A stretch of 64,000 nucleotides of DNA from Candidatus Brevifilum fermentans (GTDB lineage: Bacteria > Chloroflexota > Anaerolineae > Anaerolineales > Villigracilaceae), in assembly GCA_945877125.1 (NCBI GenBank), contig CAMCQT010000002.1, positions 1 through 64,000 of the forward strand, written 5' to 3'. Shown here one piece after another: positions 17,114 to 25,634 of this stretch; position 1 is the first letter of the stretch; each line of letters begins with the position of its first letter. A program made the position numbers and the translations under genes. Under the pieces are notes generated by a model. The model saw only the letters and a program-made list of their open reading frames with translations. It ran no database searches and was not told where the DNA came from.

Positions 17114-18922
17114 ATGGCACAACAAACAGAACGTTACGAAGATACACAACTGTACAAGATTCGTCACTCTGCGGCGCATGTGATGGCGCAGGCGGTGTTG
17201 GAGATGTTCCCCGATGGGAAAGTTACCATTGGTCCGCCTGTGGAAAATGGTTTTTATTATGACTTTGACTTGCCGCGTAATCTCACGCCTGAAGATTTGG
17301 AATTGATCGAAAAGCGTATGCGCGGAATTGTGCAGGGCAAGCATGAGTTCAAGAAGACGATTATCTCTGCAGAAGAGGCAAAGAAGATATTCGCCGACCA
17401 GCCGTATAAATTGGAGTTGATCGAAGGACTCGAAAAAGGCGGACGCGACGAATATGGCAATCCGTTGAACGAGAAGCCTGATATTTCAATTTATCAGCAG
17501 GATACATTTACTGATCTGTGCCGTGGCCCGCACGTGCAGACCACGAAAGAGATCAAACAGGATGCGTTCAAGTTGATGAGCATCGCGGGCGCGTACTGGC
17601 GCGGCGATGAGAAAAATAAAATGCTCCAGCGCATCTATGGCACGGCTTGGGAGAGTAAAAAAGAATTGGAGGATTATCTCCGCCAATTGGAAGAAGCCAA
17701 GAAGCGTGACCATCGCAAACTGGGCAGGGAGTTGGAAATCTTCATCTTTGATGAAGAAGTAGGTCCCGGCTTGCCACTCTGGCTTCCGAATGGCACAGTG
17801 CTGGTTGATGAATTGGAAAAACTGGCGAAGGAGATGGAGGAGCAGGCTGGCTATTCCCGCGTCAAGACTCCGCATCTGACGAAGGAAGACTTGTTCATCC
17901 GTTCTGGGCATTTGCCTTATTATGCCGAGAGCATGTATCCGCCGATGGAACTGGAAGGCGTGAAGTACTACGTCAAGCCGATGAATTGCCCGATGCACCA
18001 TAAGATATTCGGCTCAAAGGGACGTTCCTATCGTGACCTACCCGTGCGCCTTGCGGAATATGGAACCTGCTACCGTTACGAGAAGTCAGGTGAACTCTTT
18101 GGGCTGATGCGTGTGCGCTCAATGCAAATGAACGACGCGCACATTTACTGCGCCGAAGAACAGTTTGAGCAGGAGTTCATGGGCGTGATCGCCTTGTATC
18201 ACAAATACTTTGAAATCTTTGGCATTGAAAAATATGTCATGCGTTTTAGTCTGCACGCCAAAGAAGGTTTGGGCAAAAAGTATGTGGATAATCAGCGCCT
18301 GTGGCTGAAGACTGAAGACATGGTGCGGCGTGCCATGACGAATGGCAATATCCCCTTTGTGGAGTCTGAGGACGAAGCCGCTTTCTATGGTCCAAAGATC
18401 GATGTGCAAATTTGGAGCGCCATCGGCAAGGAATTTACTCTTGCCACGAACCAGGTGGATTTCGCAGTCCCCGAACGCTTTGACTTAAAGTTCACAAATA
18501 AGGAAGGTCACGACGAAGTTCCTATTTGTATCCACCGCGCGCCGCTTTCCACGCACGAGCGCATGGTTGGGTTCCTGATCGAGCATTACGCGGGCAACTT
18601 CCCTGTCTGGCTTGCGCCTGAACAGGTGCGCGTCATCTCGATCACGGATGCGCAGAATGATTATGCAGAAAACCTCGCGAAGCAGTTGCGCGAAAGCGGA
18701 ATCCGCGCCCATGCAGATTTATCAGCTCAGCGTATGAATTCCAAGATCCGCCAGGCGCAGTTGATGAAAGTGCCGTATATGCTTGTGGTGGGCGATAACG
18801 AAATGCAGGCAGGACAAGTCTCTCTGCGAGCGCGTGATGGAAGTCAGCAGAATAACATTCCGCTAGCGGAGTTTATCGCGCGGGCGAAAGATAAGATCGC
18901 ACGACGCGTGAACGAGTTATAA
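17114..18922 (+). CDS. thrS: Threonine-tRNA ligase lacking the TGS domain
   Basis: Charges tRNA-Thr with threonine. The 602-residue protein starts almost at the editing (SAD) domain, with HSAAH at residues 18-22; the usual N-terminal TGS domain of about 60 residues is absent. There is no room for it between the T-box and the start, which has AAGGAGATG upstream. The editing cysteine/histidine region (CRGPHVQTT) is near residue 137. The catalytic zinc site begins at MNCPMHH near residue 292, and class II motifs 2 and 3 follow. A C-terminal anticodon-binding domain closes the protein. Regulation by the T-box is clear from the leader. Confidence 0.95.
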   Translation: MAQQTERYEDTQLYKIRHSAAHVMAQAVLEMFPDGKVTIGPPVENGFYYDFDLPRNLTPEDLELIEKRMRGIVQGKHEFKKTIISAEEAKKIFADQPYKLELIEGLEKGGRDEYGNPLNEKPDISIYQQDTFTDLCRGPHVQTTKEIKQDAFKLMSIAGAYWRGDEKNKMLQRIYGTAWESKKELEDYLRQLEEAKKRDHRKLGRELEIFIFDEEVGPGLPLWLPNGTVLVDELEKLAKEMEEQAGYSRVKTPHLTKEDLFIRSGHLPYYAESMYPPMELEGVKYYVKPMNCPMHHKIFGSKGRSYRDLPVRLAEYGTCYRYEKSGELFGLMRVRSMQMNDAHIYCAEEQFEQEFMGVIALYHKYFEIFGIEKYVMRFSLHAKEGLGKKYVDNQRLWLKTEDMVRRAMTNGNIPFVESEDEAAFYGPKIDVQIWSAIGKEFTLATNQVDFAVPERFDLKFTNKEGHDEVPICIHRAPLSTHERMVGFLIEHYAGNFPVWLAPEQVRVISITDAQNDYAENLAKQLRESGIRAHADLSAQRMNSKIRQAQLMKVPYMLVVGDNEMQAGQVSLRARDGSQQNNIPLAEFIARAKDKIARRVNEL

Positions 18923-18925
18923 AAT

Positions 18926-18953
18926 AGACCGTGGACGACAGACGGTAGACCGT
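18926..18953 (+). repeat. Degenerate heptanucleotide array
   Basis: AGACCGT, GGACGAC, AGACGGT and AGACCGT follow one another with a 7-base period directly after thrS. Similar 7-base arrays with other words recur in the window. Confidence 0.55.
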
Positions 18954-18960
18954 AAAATAA

Positions 18961-18988
18961 AACGGAGAGCTTTGCGGCTCTCCGTTTT
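18961..18988 (+). terminator. Intrinsic terminator of thrS
   Basis: The stem AACGGAGAGC with its complement, a short loop and TTTT lies between the converging thrS and surE genes and may serve both. Confidence 0.8.
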
Positions 18989-18991
18989 GCA

Positions 18992-19801
18992 TTAGTCTCG
19001 TAAAAGTTTTTCAAAATCAGATAAAGTTACCCGTGCTGTCATATCCAAGTTGATGGGTGTGACTGCAACGATTTTCTTTTCTCTCAAAACGTAGGCGTCC
19101 GAGTCTTCTGCTTCCAGCTTGATACCTTCGCTGTGTTGGTACGAGATGGGACCGGGTTGTTCCCACGAATCTCGTTTTGCTGGGACAGCGTCATAATATC
19201 GGCTGCGCGAAAGCCTTGCCACTTGCCACCCAGTCTCAGGCGTGGCATGGTTCGGCACTTCCACTTTGATCAAATCCACTTCCTGCGGAAATTTCTTTTC
19301 GAGGATCAGCCGTGCAAAATAGCCGGTGAAATATCCAGCCGTTGCAAAATCAATATCTTCTGAATGGGACAGGTGGTATTGTGTTTCTGTTTGGAGCGAG
19401 ATCGCCAGTGCAGGAATTCCCATGGATGCGGCTTCCATGGCTGCGCCGACTGTGCCAGAGATGGTGATGCCCAACCCAACATTCTCGCCGTAATTAATTC
19501 CAGAGACAACCAGGTCAGGTTTGTACGGGATGATTTCCAGCACGCCATGTAGGACGGCTTGTGCAGGAGATCCGCCGACTGCATACACGTCCCATTCCTG
19601 ACCGTTGACCTGTACCTGTTCCTTGCGGATGATCCCATCTGACGTGCTGGGCAAACTGCGCCCCATGCCCGAAGATTGCTCGCGCGGCGCGGCAACTGTC
19701 ACATAGCCGATTTTGGAAAGTTCGCTGGCGGCAGCCCAAAGACCAGGGGAGCGAATGCCATCATCATTGGTTAAGAGAATGTGTGGTTTGTTCTTTTTCA
19801 T
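18992..19801 (-). CDS. surE: 5'/3'-nucleotidase SurE
   Basis: A 269-residue metal-dependent nucleoside monophosphate phosphatase, linked in other bacteria to stationary-phase survival. The active-site motif TNDDG is at residues 11-15, a serine loop (EQSSGMGRS) near 40-48 and SGINYGENVG near 90-99. I prefer the ATG at 19801 because a TATAAT on the minus strand at 19809-19814 ends 7 bases before it; the alternative ATG at 19810 lies inside that box. It would thus be translated from a leaderless message. Confidence 0.93.
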   Translation of the reverse strand: MKKNKPHILLTNDDGIRSPGLWAAASELSKIGYVTVAAPREQSSGMGRSLPSTSDGIIRKEQVQVNGQEWDVYAVGGSPAQAVLHGVLEIIPYKPDLVVSGINYGENVGLGITISGTVGAAMEAASMGIPALAISLQTETQYHLSHSEDIDFATAGYFTGYFARLILEKKFPQEVDLIKVEVPNHATPETGWQVARLSRSRYYDAVPAKRDSWEQPGPISYQHSEGIKLEAEDSDAYVLREKKIVAVTPINLDMTARVTLSDFEKLLRD

Positions 19802-19817
19802 GTATTCCATTATAAAC

Positions 19818-19852
19818 AAAAAAGAAGTGGATGTTATCCGCCTTCTTTTTTG
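19818..19852 (-). terminator. Hairpin with T-run upstream of surE
   Basis: AAAAAAGAAG pairs with CTTCTTTTTT, and the T-rich side trails on the minus strand. It lies between tRNA-Arg and surE and probably stops read-through from the tRNA. Confidence 0.6.
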
Positions 19853-19903
19853 TGTTTCAGACAGGAATGGGGCGTGAGACCTACTGGTGGAATTTACTTC
19901 GTA

Positions 19904-19940
19904 AATAAAAAAAACGCCTTTCGTTATGAAAGGCGTTCTT
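19904..19940 (-). terminator. tRNA-Arg terminator
   Basis: On the minus strand AACGCCTTTC and its complement form a 10-bp stem with a 4-base loop, followed by eight T residues, directly after the tRNA 3' end. Confidence 0.85.
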
Positions 19941-19943
19941 CTG

Positions 19944-20017
19944 TGCTCCCGGCAGGACTCGAACCTGCGACCTATTGCTCCGCAAGCAAGCGCTCTAATC
20001 CACTGAGCTACGAGAGC
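19944..20017 (-). tRNA. tRNA-Arg(GCG)
   Basis: A 74-base cloverleaf on the minus strand: acceptor GCTCTCG/CGGGAGC, D-arm GCTC...GAGC, anticodon loop TTGCGGA giving GCG, and T-arm GCAGG TTCGAGT CCTGC. The outermost anticodon-stem pair appears to be a C-U mismatch. GCG reads CGC/CGU arginine codons, where most bacteria use an ICG tRNA instead. Confidence 0.9.
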
Positions 20018-20139
20018 ATTTATTTAGCGAGGGGTATTTTACTGTAATGTACTATGATGGTCAAGGAAATTTTGGACGCAAATCGCGGCGGTAGGACTGC
20101 ATTCTTTTTCTTACTCCTTTGGGTTTGCCAACAGCAGCC

Positions 20140-20259
20140 CTCAAAGTAGGTTGACGCCTTTTTTATTTTGTAGCAAGTCTTAACGCGAAAAGCGCAAATT
20201 GGGCGAATTTTCGCGAAACTCAATAAAAAATTCGCTTTATTCGTGTCATTCGCGTTAAA
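20140..20259. repeat. Theme-word hairpin, TTCGCG type, degraded copy
   Basis: The left part is clearly homologous to the element at 45819-45975 (shared CTCAAAGTAGGTTGAC and TTGTAGCAAG). The core pairs GCGAAA-like words with TTCGCGTT-like words. The outer right inverted repeat is not recognisable, so this copy is decayed or truncated. The remaining gap 20020-20391 shows nothing else. Confidence 0.65.
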
Positions 20260-20391
20260 GATTTTTATGACCTTGGTAAATCCATGGCAGGTAATGTTTT
20301 ATAGCTTGCCCTGCTTATTCATCAAGGCTATAATATTTTTACTGATTACTAAATAATCGTTTTTACAATAAAAAATCTGAAAGGTAAAACA

Positions 20392-20817
20392 ATGCAATTT
20401 ACAATAGATGAGCTTGGCGCGCTGCTAACCCAGCCTAAACCGTTGCAATTGATACGCTCTGACCTGAGAAAAGCTGATTTGAGCAAGGCTGACTTAAGCG
20501 AGGCTGACCTGAGCGGGGCCTACCTGAACGCGGCCAGACTACGCTATGCAAACCTAAACAAGGCTAATTTGAGCGATGCTAACTTGAGTGATGCTAACCT
20601 GCACGGCGCAACCCTGCTGGAGACAGACCTGAGCGACGCCGTCTTGAGCGGGTCTGATCTGAGTGGAGCTAAACTAAATGGCGCGCGCCTGACCTATACC
20701 AATCTGGGTGAGGCTAACCTAAGTGGGGCTGACTTGAGCGGGGCTAAGTATAATAAGGAAACAAAATGGCCCGCTGGATTTGATCCACAGGCGGCGGGGG
20801 CAATGCTCGAAGAATAA
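20392..20817 (+). CDS. Pentapeptide-repeat protein
   Basis: A 141-residue protein made mostly of A(D/N)LSx repeats from about residue 24 to 120, for example ADLSKADLSEADLSGA, which fold into a right-handed quadrilateral beta-helix. The number of clear repeats is about 19. The N-terminal 20 residues may cap the helix, and the C-terminus (WPAGFDPQAAGA) resembles the tail often found in such proteins. Some family members protect DNA gyrase from quinolones, but most have no known role, and nothing here indicates which applies. It is a single gene with its own terminator. Confidence 0.85.
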   Translation: MQFTIDELGALLTQPKPLQLIRSDLRKADLSKADLSEADLSGAYLNAARLRYANLNKANLSDANLSDANLHGATLLETDLSDAVLSGSDLSGAKLNGARLTYTNLGEANLSGADLSGAKYNKETKWPAGFDPQAAGAMLEE

Positions 20818-20838
20818 AATTCAAAACGAATAAGACTC

Positions 20839-20872
20839 AAACAGGGCAAACCGTAAAGTTTGCCCTGTTTTT
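20839..20872 (+). terminator. Intrinsic terminator
   Basis: AAACAGGGCAAAC with its complement, a short loop and TTTTT follow the pentapeptide-repeat gene. Confidence 0.85.
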
Positions 20873-20990
20873 AATCTGTCCTTCGCAAGGACGCCATGAT
20901 AACTGTGTTGTCTCTGTTACCTTGTGAATGAGGGCGCACTTTGCGGTCAGCGTTCCAATTTTGAAATGTACGGTAGAGAGCTTTTTACAT

Positions 20991-21026
20991 CAAAAAAACC
21001 GCCGTATCACTACGACGGTTTTTTGA
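20991..21026 (-). terminator. Intrinsic terminator of the DJ-1 family gene
   Basis: CAAAAAAACCG and CGGTTTTTTG flank a small internal stem. T-runs appear on both strands. It lies just past the end of the minus-strand gene. Confidence 0.8.
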
Positions 21027-21038
21027 TTCTCAAAATTT

Positions 21039-21617
21039 CTACAACTCGATCTTCGCGCCCATTAAGGTTAGAAACTGTGACATCCAGGCGGGGTGAGCGG
21101 GCCAGGCGGGAGCGGACACCAAATTGCCTTCGGTCATTGCCTGATCAACGGGGATGCTCACGTATTCTCCGCCGCCATTAGTGACATCGGGACCGACAGC
21201 AGGGTAGGATGTGGATTTACGTCCCTTCAACACGCCAGCCGCTGCAAGTATTTGCGGACCGTGACAAATCACTGCGACAGGTTTATTTGTCTCGAAGAAA
21301 TGGCGGGTGATTTCCAGCACGCGCGGATTCAGGCGCAGGTATTCGGGAGCGCGCCCGCCAGGGATGACCAAGCCGTCGTATTCGGATTCGTTGACTTCGC
21401 TGAAATTCTTGTTGATACCAAAGTTGTGACCGCGCTTCTCGCTGTAGGTCTGGTCACCTTCAAAGTCGTGGATGGAAGTCCGAATGACATCGCCAACGGC
21501 TTTGTCGGGACAGGCGGCTTCGACCGTGTAGCCCACCGCGCCAAGCGTCTGGAACGGAACCATCACTTCGTAATCTTCAACGTAATCACCAACCAGAAAC
21601 AAAATCTTTTTAGACAT
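21039..21617 (-). CDS. DJ-1/PfpI family protein
   Basis: A 192-residue member of the DJ-1/PfpI superfamily (glutamine-amidotransferase-like fold). The nucleophile elbow ICHGPQ contains the reactive cysteine near residue 112, and a conserved acidic residue lies in GRAPEYLR near 76-83. Members include deglycase/glyoxalase-like enzymes and intracellular proteases, and activity cannot be predicted from sequence alone. The ATG at 21617 is used because AAGGAG lies 9 bases upstream. It is divergent from a FadR-type regulator, with an operator-like palindrome overlapping its presumed start of transcription. Confidence 0.85.
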   Translation of the reverse strand: MSKKILFLVGDYVEDYEVMVPFQTLGAVGYTVEAACPDKAVGDVIRTSIHDFEGDQTYSEKRGHNFGINKNFSEVNESEYDGLVIPGGRAPEYLRLNPRVLEITRHFFETNKPVAVICHGPQILAAAGVLKGRKSTSYPAVGPDVTNGGGEYVSIPVDQAMTEGNLVSAPAWPAHPAWMSQFLTLMGAKIEL

Positions 21618-21673
21618 GTGCAAGTTCTCCTTTGGAAAGTTGAAAATGAGTCAGGTCTGCCCGCTGGCAAATC

Positions 21674-21715
21674 TGGTAATACCAAGATGTTACAATAAAC
21701 TTCAAAAAACGTCAA
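21674..21715 (-). promoter_or_regulatory. Promoter and operator of the DJ-1 family gene
   Basis: On the minus strand TTGACG (21710-21715), a 17-base spacer and TAACAT (21687-21692) form a promoter. The palindrome TGGTAATACCA at 21674-21684 lies at the start site. It fits the TGGTnnnACCA pattern of FadR/LldR-type regulators. Confidence 0.65.
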
Positions 21716-21757
21716 GGGAATGCGTAAATTCGACTGTTAAGGCTTTATTAAGGCGGC

Positions 21758-21786
21758 TTGACAAAATCTGGTAACTCCAAGATAAT
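21758..21786 (+). promoter_or_regulatory. Autoregulated, leaderless promoter of the FadR-type gene
   Basis: TTGACA (21758-21763), a 17-base spacer and GATAAT (21781-21786) form a near-consensus promoter. The operator-like TGGTAACTCCA at 21769-21779 lies within the spacer. The ATG at 21795 is 8 bases after the -10 box, so the mRNA should be leaderless. Confidence 0.75.
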
Positions 21787-21794
21787 ACAACATT

Positions 21795-22526
21795 ATGGAT
21801 ATTAAACGAGAATCTGAACAACCTGTGTACCTTGCCGTGGTTGAGCATGTCACCTCTCTTATTAAACAAGGTGACCTCAAACCAGGCGACCCCCTGCTTT
21901 CTGAACGTGAATTATGCGAGCGTTTCAACGTCAGCCGAACCTCTGTCCGCAAGGCGCTGGCGATTCTCTCTGGCATGGGATTAATTGAAGTAACTCCGCG
22001 CAGCGGCGCGCGCGTGGCGCAGGCAAGCAGCCAGTTGGCGATTGACTCCATCAGCCAGATGATTGCCCGCAACCGCTATCAAGCTGTCCACCTGTACGAA
22101 GTCCGCCGCCTGATTGAAGTGCAAGCCGCCCGCCTCGCCGCCCTGCGCCGCGATGAAGCGGATGTGATCAAACTGCGTGAACTGCACAACCTGATTAAGG
22201 ACAGCCTGCAAAATCCCACAGCCCTTCATCAAGCCGACATGCGCCTGCACGTGGGCATTGCCGAAAGCGCCAAGAACCCTTTCTTCGGCGAGTTGATGAG
22301 CGTGCTGATTTCCGCCTACATGGAAATTTTCAACGTGGTTTGGGCGCCCTGGGGCAGCGCAGAAGAAGAACAGGCGTTGTTCGCTCATTACATCCAACAG
22401 CACGGCATGATTGTCGAAGCCATTGCCGCCAGCGACCCCGAAGCGGCGGCAGCCTACATGACCCAGCACGTGGACGACTCGCGCAAGCAATACGAGCGCG
22501 TGTTGGCGGCGAAGTCAAAGGCGTAA
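21795..22526 (+). CDS. FadR-subfamily GntR transcriptional regulator
   Basis: A 243-residue regulator. The winged helix-turn-helix occupies residues 8-75, with LSERELCERFNVSRTSVRKAL as the recognition region (about 36-56). An all-helical FCD effector domain follows at about 95-225, with metal/ligand-binding histidines and Asp/Arg residues such as DMRLHVGIAE. This layout is typical of regulators of lactate, glycolate or related hydroxy-acid oxidases. The downstream gene is such an oxidase, so it is the likely target, together with the divergent DJ-1 gene through paired TGGTnnnnCCA sites. Confidence 0.9.
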   Translation: MDIKRESEQPVYLAVVEHVTSLIKQGDLKPGDPLLSERELCERFNVSRTSVRKALAILSGMGLIEVTPRSGARVAQASSQLAIDSISQMIARNRYQAVHLYEVRRLIEVQAARLAALRRDEADVIKLRELHNLIKDSLQNPTALHQADMRLHVGIAESAKNPFFGELMSVLISAYMEIFNVVWAPWGSAEEEQALFAHYIQQHGMIVEAIAASDPEAAAAYMTQHVDDSRKQYERVLAAKSKA

Positions 22527-22562
22527 TGAGTTACAAGTTACCAATTACCAATCACGAGTGAC
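22527..22562 (+). repeat. Degenerate heptanucleotide array between regulator and oxidase
   Basis: AGTTACA, AGTTACC, AATTACC, AATCACG and AGTGACA run with a 7-base period and fill the intergenic space up to the oxidase start codon. Confidence 0.5.
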
Positions 22563-25500
22563 ATGACCCCTCCCAACCTAACCAACTTTCTAAATGAACT
22601 AAAACAATCCGTCACGGGCGAAGTCCGCACGGACGACATCAGCCGCGTGTTGTACAGTTCGGACGCCAGCATTTATCAGGTGGAACCCTTCGGCGTCTTC
22701 ATCCCGCGCTCGGTGGATGAGATTCAAACGGCGGTCAAACTGGCAGCGAAATATCACATCCCGATTCTGCCGCGCGGCGGTGGGACAAGTATGGCAGGGC
22801 AGACCGTCAACGAAGCGTTGGTGATTGACACGACCCCGCACTTGAACAAAATCCTCGAAGTCAACGCGGATGAGAAATGGGTGCGCGTTCAGCCTGGGGT
22901 GATTCTCGCTTCGTTGAACACACATCTCAAACCGCTGGGGCTGAAATATGGTCCCGACCCCGCCAGTGGAACGCGCGCCGTGCTGGGTGGGATTGTCGGC
23001 AACAACTCGTCAGGCTCGCACTCGATTTTGTACGGCATGACCGCCGACCACATTCTGGCGGTGAAAGTGATTCTGGCGGACGGTTCGCTCGTAGAATTTT
23101 CAGCGAAGTCCGAAGCCCAATTGGAACAGATTCAAGCCCAGAGCGGAGTCGAAGCGGACATCTATCGCCAAATGTTGGCGCTGACTCGCAATCCGCAGAA
23201 TCTTGAAGTCATCCGCAAAAGCACGCCGCCACATTGGCGCAGGTGCGGCGGCTACAACCTCGACCGCCTGACCGATGGCGAAGGCTTTTCTTTCCGTTGG
23301 GCATACGACCCGCGCTTCAACCTCGCCAAGTTGATTTGCGGCTCGGAAGGCACGCTGGGATTCATCACCGAAATCACGCTCAACCTGGTCGAGACCCCGA
23401 AGATGACCGCGCTGGCGGTTGTCCATTTTGACGACTTGCGGACTTCGCTTGACGCCGTGCCGACCATGCTCGAAGTGGAGCCGACCGCGATTGAAATGCT
23501 CGACGCGTACACGATGGCGCTGGTCAAGAACTCGCCGAATTATTCGGGGCTGATGGACACGTTTATTCAAGGCAAGCCGAACAACATTCTCATCACCGAG
23601 TTTTATGGCGAGAGCGTGCCTGAACTTGAATCCAAATTAGAAAAACTCAATCGTCATCTGCAAGCGCACAACATCCGCTCGACCGCCATTCTCAACCTGA
23701 CTGACCCCGCCGCGATTGAAACCGTCTGGAAAGTCCGCACGGCGGGCTTCGGCATTTTGATGGGCATGCGCGGCGACATCAAACCGCTTGCCATCGTGGA
23801 CGACGCCGCCGTGCCGCCCGCACACCTCGCCGATTACATCACGCAACTCGAAGCCTTCTGCAAGCAAGACCTCGACCACGAGATTTCTTATTTTGCGCAC
23901 GCCAGTGCGGGCTGTCTGCACGTCCACAATTTGCTCAACGCCAAACTGGAAGCCGATGTAGCCAAGTTCCCGAAAATCATGTCCTACGCGGGCGACCTGC
24001 TCAAAGAATACGGCGGCGTGCTGTCCAGCGAACACGGCGACGGACGCCTGCGCAGTTGGCTCAATCCGCATTTCTTCGGCGATGAAATGTACGCGCTCTT
24101 CAAACAGGTCAAGGCGATTTTCGACCCGCAAAATATTTTCAACCCTGGCGACATCGTGGACGCGCCCGCCATGACCGACCATCTGCGCTACGGCGCTTCG
24201 TACCGCGCCATCCCGCTCACGCCCCTGCTCGACTTCGGCGCCGAAGGTTTTGACCGCGCCGTCGAGATGTGCAACGGCACCGCCATCTGCCGCAACTTAA
24301 CTGGGACGATGTGCCCGACCTACAAAGCCACCCGCGACGAACGCCTCAGCACGCGCGGACGCGCCAACGCGCTGCGCGCCGCCATTTCGGGCGGAATTGA
24401 TTTTTCCGCGCCCGAAGTCTACGACACGCTCGACCTGTGCGTCAGTTGCAAAGCCTGCAAAACCGAATGTCCCTCCTCGGTGGACATGGCAAAACTCAAA
24501 GCCGAGTACCTGCACCAGTATTATCAAAAAGGATTCAACCACAAAGGCAACAAAGGAACACAAAGGAAAACCTTCGTGACCCTTCGTGTCCCTTCGTGGT
24601 TCAAAATGCCTTTACGCTCGCGCTTTTTTTCCTACTTTGGGGATTTGAGCAAACTCGCCAGCGGGATGATGGCGCCGCTTGCAAATTTTGTTTTGAAAAT
24701 TGGATTAATCCGCGGGATGATGAATCGCGTCTTGAAGCTGGCTCCCGCGCGGACTCTCCCCGCCTTTGCCCGATTCACCTTCGACGACTTTTACCGCCGC
24801 CGAAAGCGCTCCCTCATCCCCAACCCTTCCCCCGAAGGGGAAGGGAGTCCCCTCTCCCTTCGGGAGAGGGCTAGGGTGAGGGAGAAGTCCGTCGTGCTCA
24901 TCGTGGATGTGACCCGCAACCACAACCATCCCGAAATCGCCCAAGCCGCCTTTTCAGTTTTAGAAGCTTGCGGATATGAAGTCATCGTCCCGAAGGAACA
25001 TGACTTCGGACGCCCCGCCTTCTCGAAAGGCAACCTGACCCTCGCGCGCCAGAAAGCGCTGAAAGCCTTGAATATCCTCGCGCCGTATGCCGAGAAAAAT
25101 ATCCCCATCGTCGGCTTGGAACCCAGCGACATCTCCATGCTCATCGAAGACAACGCTTCGCTGTTGCCGAAAGACGAGCGCGTCAAATCAGTCGCCGCGC
25201 AATCTTTGACCTTTGAAGAATTCATGTGGCGCGAAATGCAGGCTGGAAATCTGGCGGGTAAATTCAGCCCCCAAAGCGGAAAAATTCTCCTGCACGGGCA
25301 TTGTCACCAAAAGGCATTAATCGGCACGCGCTACAGCGAAGAACTGCTGGCGTTCCTCGGCTACGAAGTGCAGGAAGCAGGCTCAGGCTGCTGCGGCATG
25401 GCGGGTTCCTTCGGTTACGAAGCCGAACACTACGACCTCTCCATGCAAATGGGCGAACTGACCCTCTTCCCCGCCGTCCGCGCCCAAGCCGAATCCACGC

Positions 25501-25601
25501 TGATTGTGGCGGCTGGAGTCAGTTGTCACGAACAGATCGAGCATGGCACGAAGCGCGATGCGCTCCACCCTGCGGTTGTGTTGTCGAAGGCGTTGGCGTA
25601 A
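22563..25601 (+). CDS. FAD-linked 2-hydroxyacid oxidase with Fe-S domain
   Basis: A 1012-residue single-chain enzyme resembling a GlcD-GlcF or YdiJ fusion. An FAD-binding PCMH domain is at about 35-240 (LPRGGGTSMAGQ near residue 75), an FAD-oxidase C-terminal domain at about 270-535, and [4Fe-4S] cysteines in CNGTAICR...MCP near 568-582 and CVSCKACKTECP near 626-637. A CCG domain is near 940 (GSGCCGMAGSFGYE). It probably oxidises D-lactate, glycolate or D-2-hydroxyglutarate and passes electrons onward. Two repeat elements lie in frame (about residues 656-680 and 749-775) in linker segments. The upstream FadR-type gene probably controls it. Confidence 0.88.
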   Translation: MTPPNLTNFLNELKQSVTGEVRTDDISRVLYSSDASIYQVEPFGVFIPRSVDEIQTAVKLAAKYHIPILPRGGGTSMAGQTVNEALVIDTTPHLNKILEVNADEKWVRVQPGVILASLNTHLKPLGLKYGPDPASGTRAVLGGIVGNNSSGSHSILYGMTADHILAVKVILADGSLVEFSAKSEAQLEQIQAQSGVEADIYRQMLALTRNPQNLEVIRKSTPPHWRRCGGYNLDRLTDGEGFSFRWAYDPRFNLAKLICGSEGTLGFITEITLNLVETPKMTALAVVHFDDLRTSLDAVPTMLEVEPTAIEMLDAYTMALVKNSPNYSGLMDTFIQGKPNNILITEFYGESVPELESKLEKLNRHLQAHNIRSTAILNLTDPAAIETVWKVRTAGFGILMGMRGDIKPLAIVDDAAVPPAHLADYITQLEAFCKQDLDHEISYFAHASAGCLHVHNLLNAKLEADVAKFPKIMSYAGDLLKEYGGVLSSEHGDGRLRSWLNPHFFGDEMYALFKQVKAIFDPQNIFNPGDIVDAPAMTDHLRYGASYRAIPLTPLLDFGAEGFDRAVEMCNGTAICRNLTGTMCPTYKATRDERLSTRGRANALRAAISGGIDFSAPEVYDTLDLCVSCKACKTECPSSVDMAKLKAEYLHQYYQKGFNHKGNKGTQRKTFVTLRVPSWFKMPLRSRFFSYFGDLSKLASGMMAPLANFVLKIGLIRGMMNRVLKLAPARTLPAFARFTFDDFYRRRKRSLIPNPSPEGEGSPLSLRERARVREKSVVLIVDVTRNHNHPEIAQAAFSVLEACGYEVIVPKEHDFGRPAFSKGNLTLARQKALKALNILAPYAEKNIPIVGLEPSDISMLIEDNASLLPKDERVKSVAAQSLTFEEFMWREMQAGNLAGKFSPQSGKILLHGHCHQKALIGTRYSEELLAFLGYEVQEAGSGCCGMAGSFGYEAEHYDLSMQMGELTLFPAVRAQAESTLIVAAGVSCHEQIEHGTKRDALHPAVVLSKALA
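24536..24601 (+). repeat. Theme-word hairpin inserted in frame in the oxidase gene
   Basis: Three ACAAAGG-type words in the left arm face three CCTTCGTG-type words in the right arm. The element keeps the reading frame and adds about 22 residues between the ferredoxin-like and C-terminal domains. Confidence 0.75.
24811..24884 (+). repeat. CCCTCATCCC-type palindromic repeat, in frame
   Basis: Two nested hairpins: the CCCTTCCCCC/GGGGAAGGG half and the CTCTCCCTTC/GGGAGAGGG half. The latter half resembles 40886-40926 in the mevalonate kinase gene. The frame is kept, encoding a Pro/Glu/Arg-rich linker. Confidence 0.75.
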
Positions 25602-25634
25602 AAACTCCCCATCAATTTCGGGCGACTGCGAAGC

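Noticed and set aside
20924-21181. 85-codon ORF between two terminators
   Set aside because: It crosses the terminator at 20991-21026 and runs antisense into the DJ-1 gene; there is no homology.
24437-24874. 145-codon ORF overlapping the oxidase gene
   Set aside because: It is a different frame of the oxidase and reads through both inserted repeats; no independent evidence.
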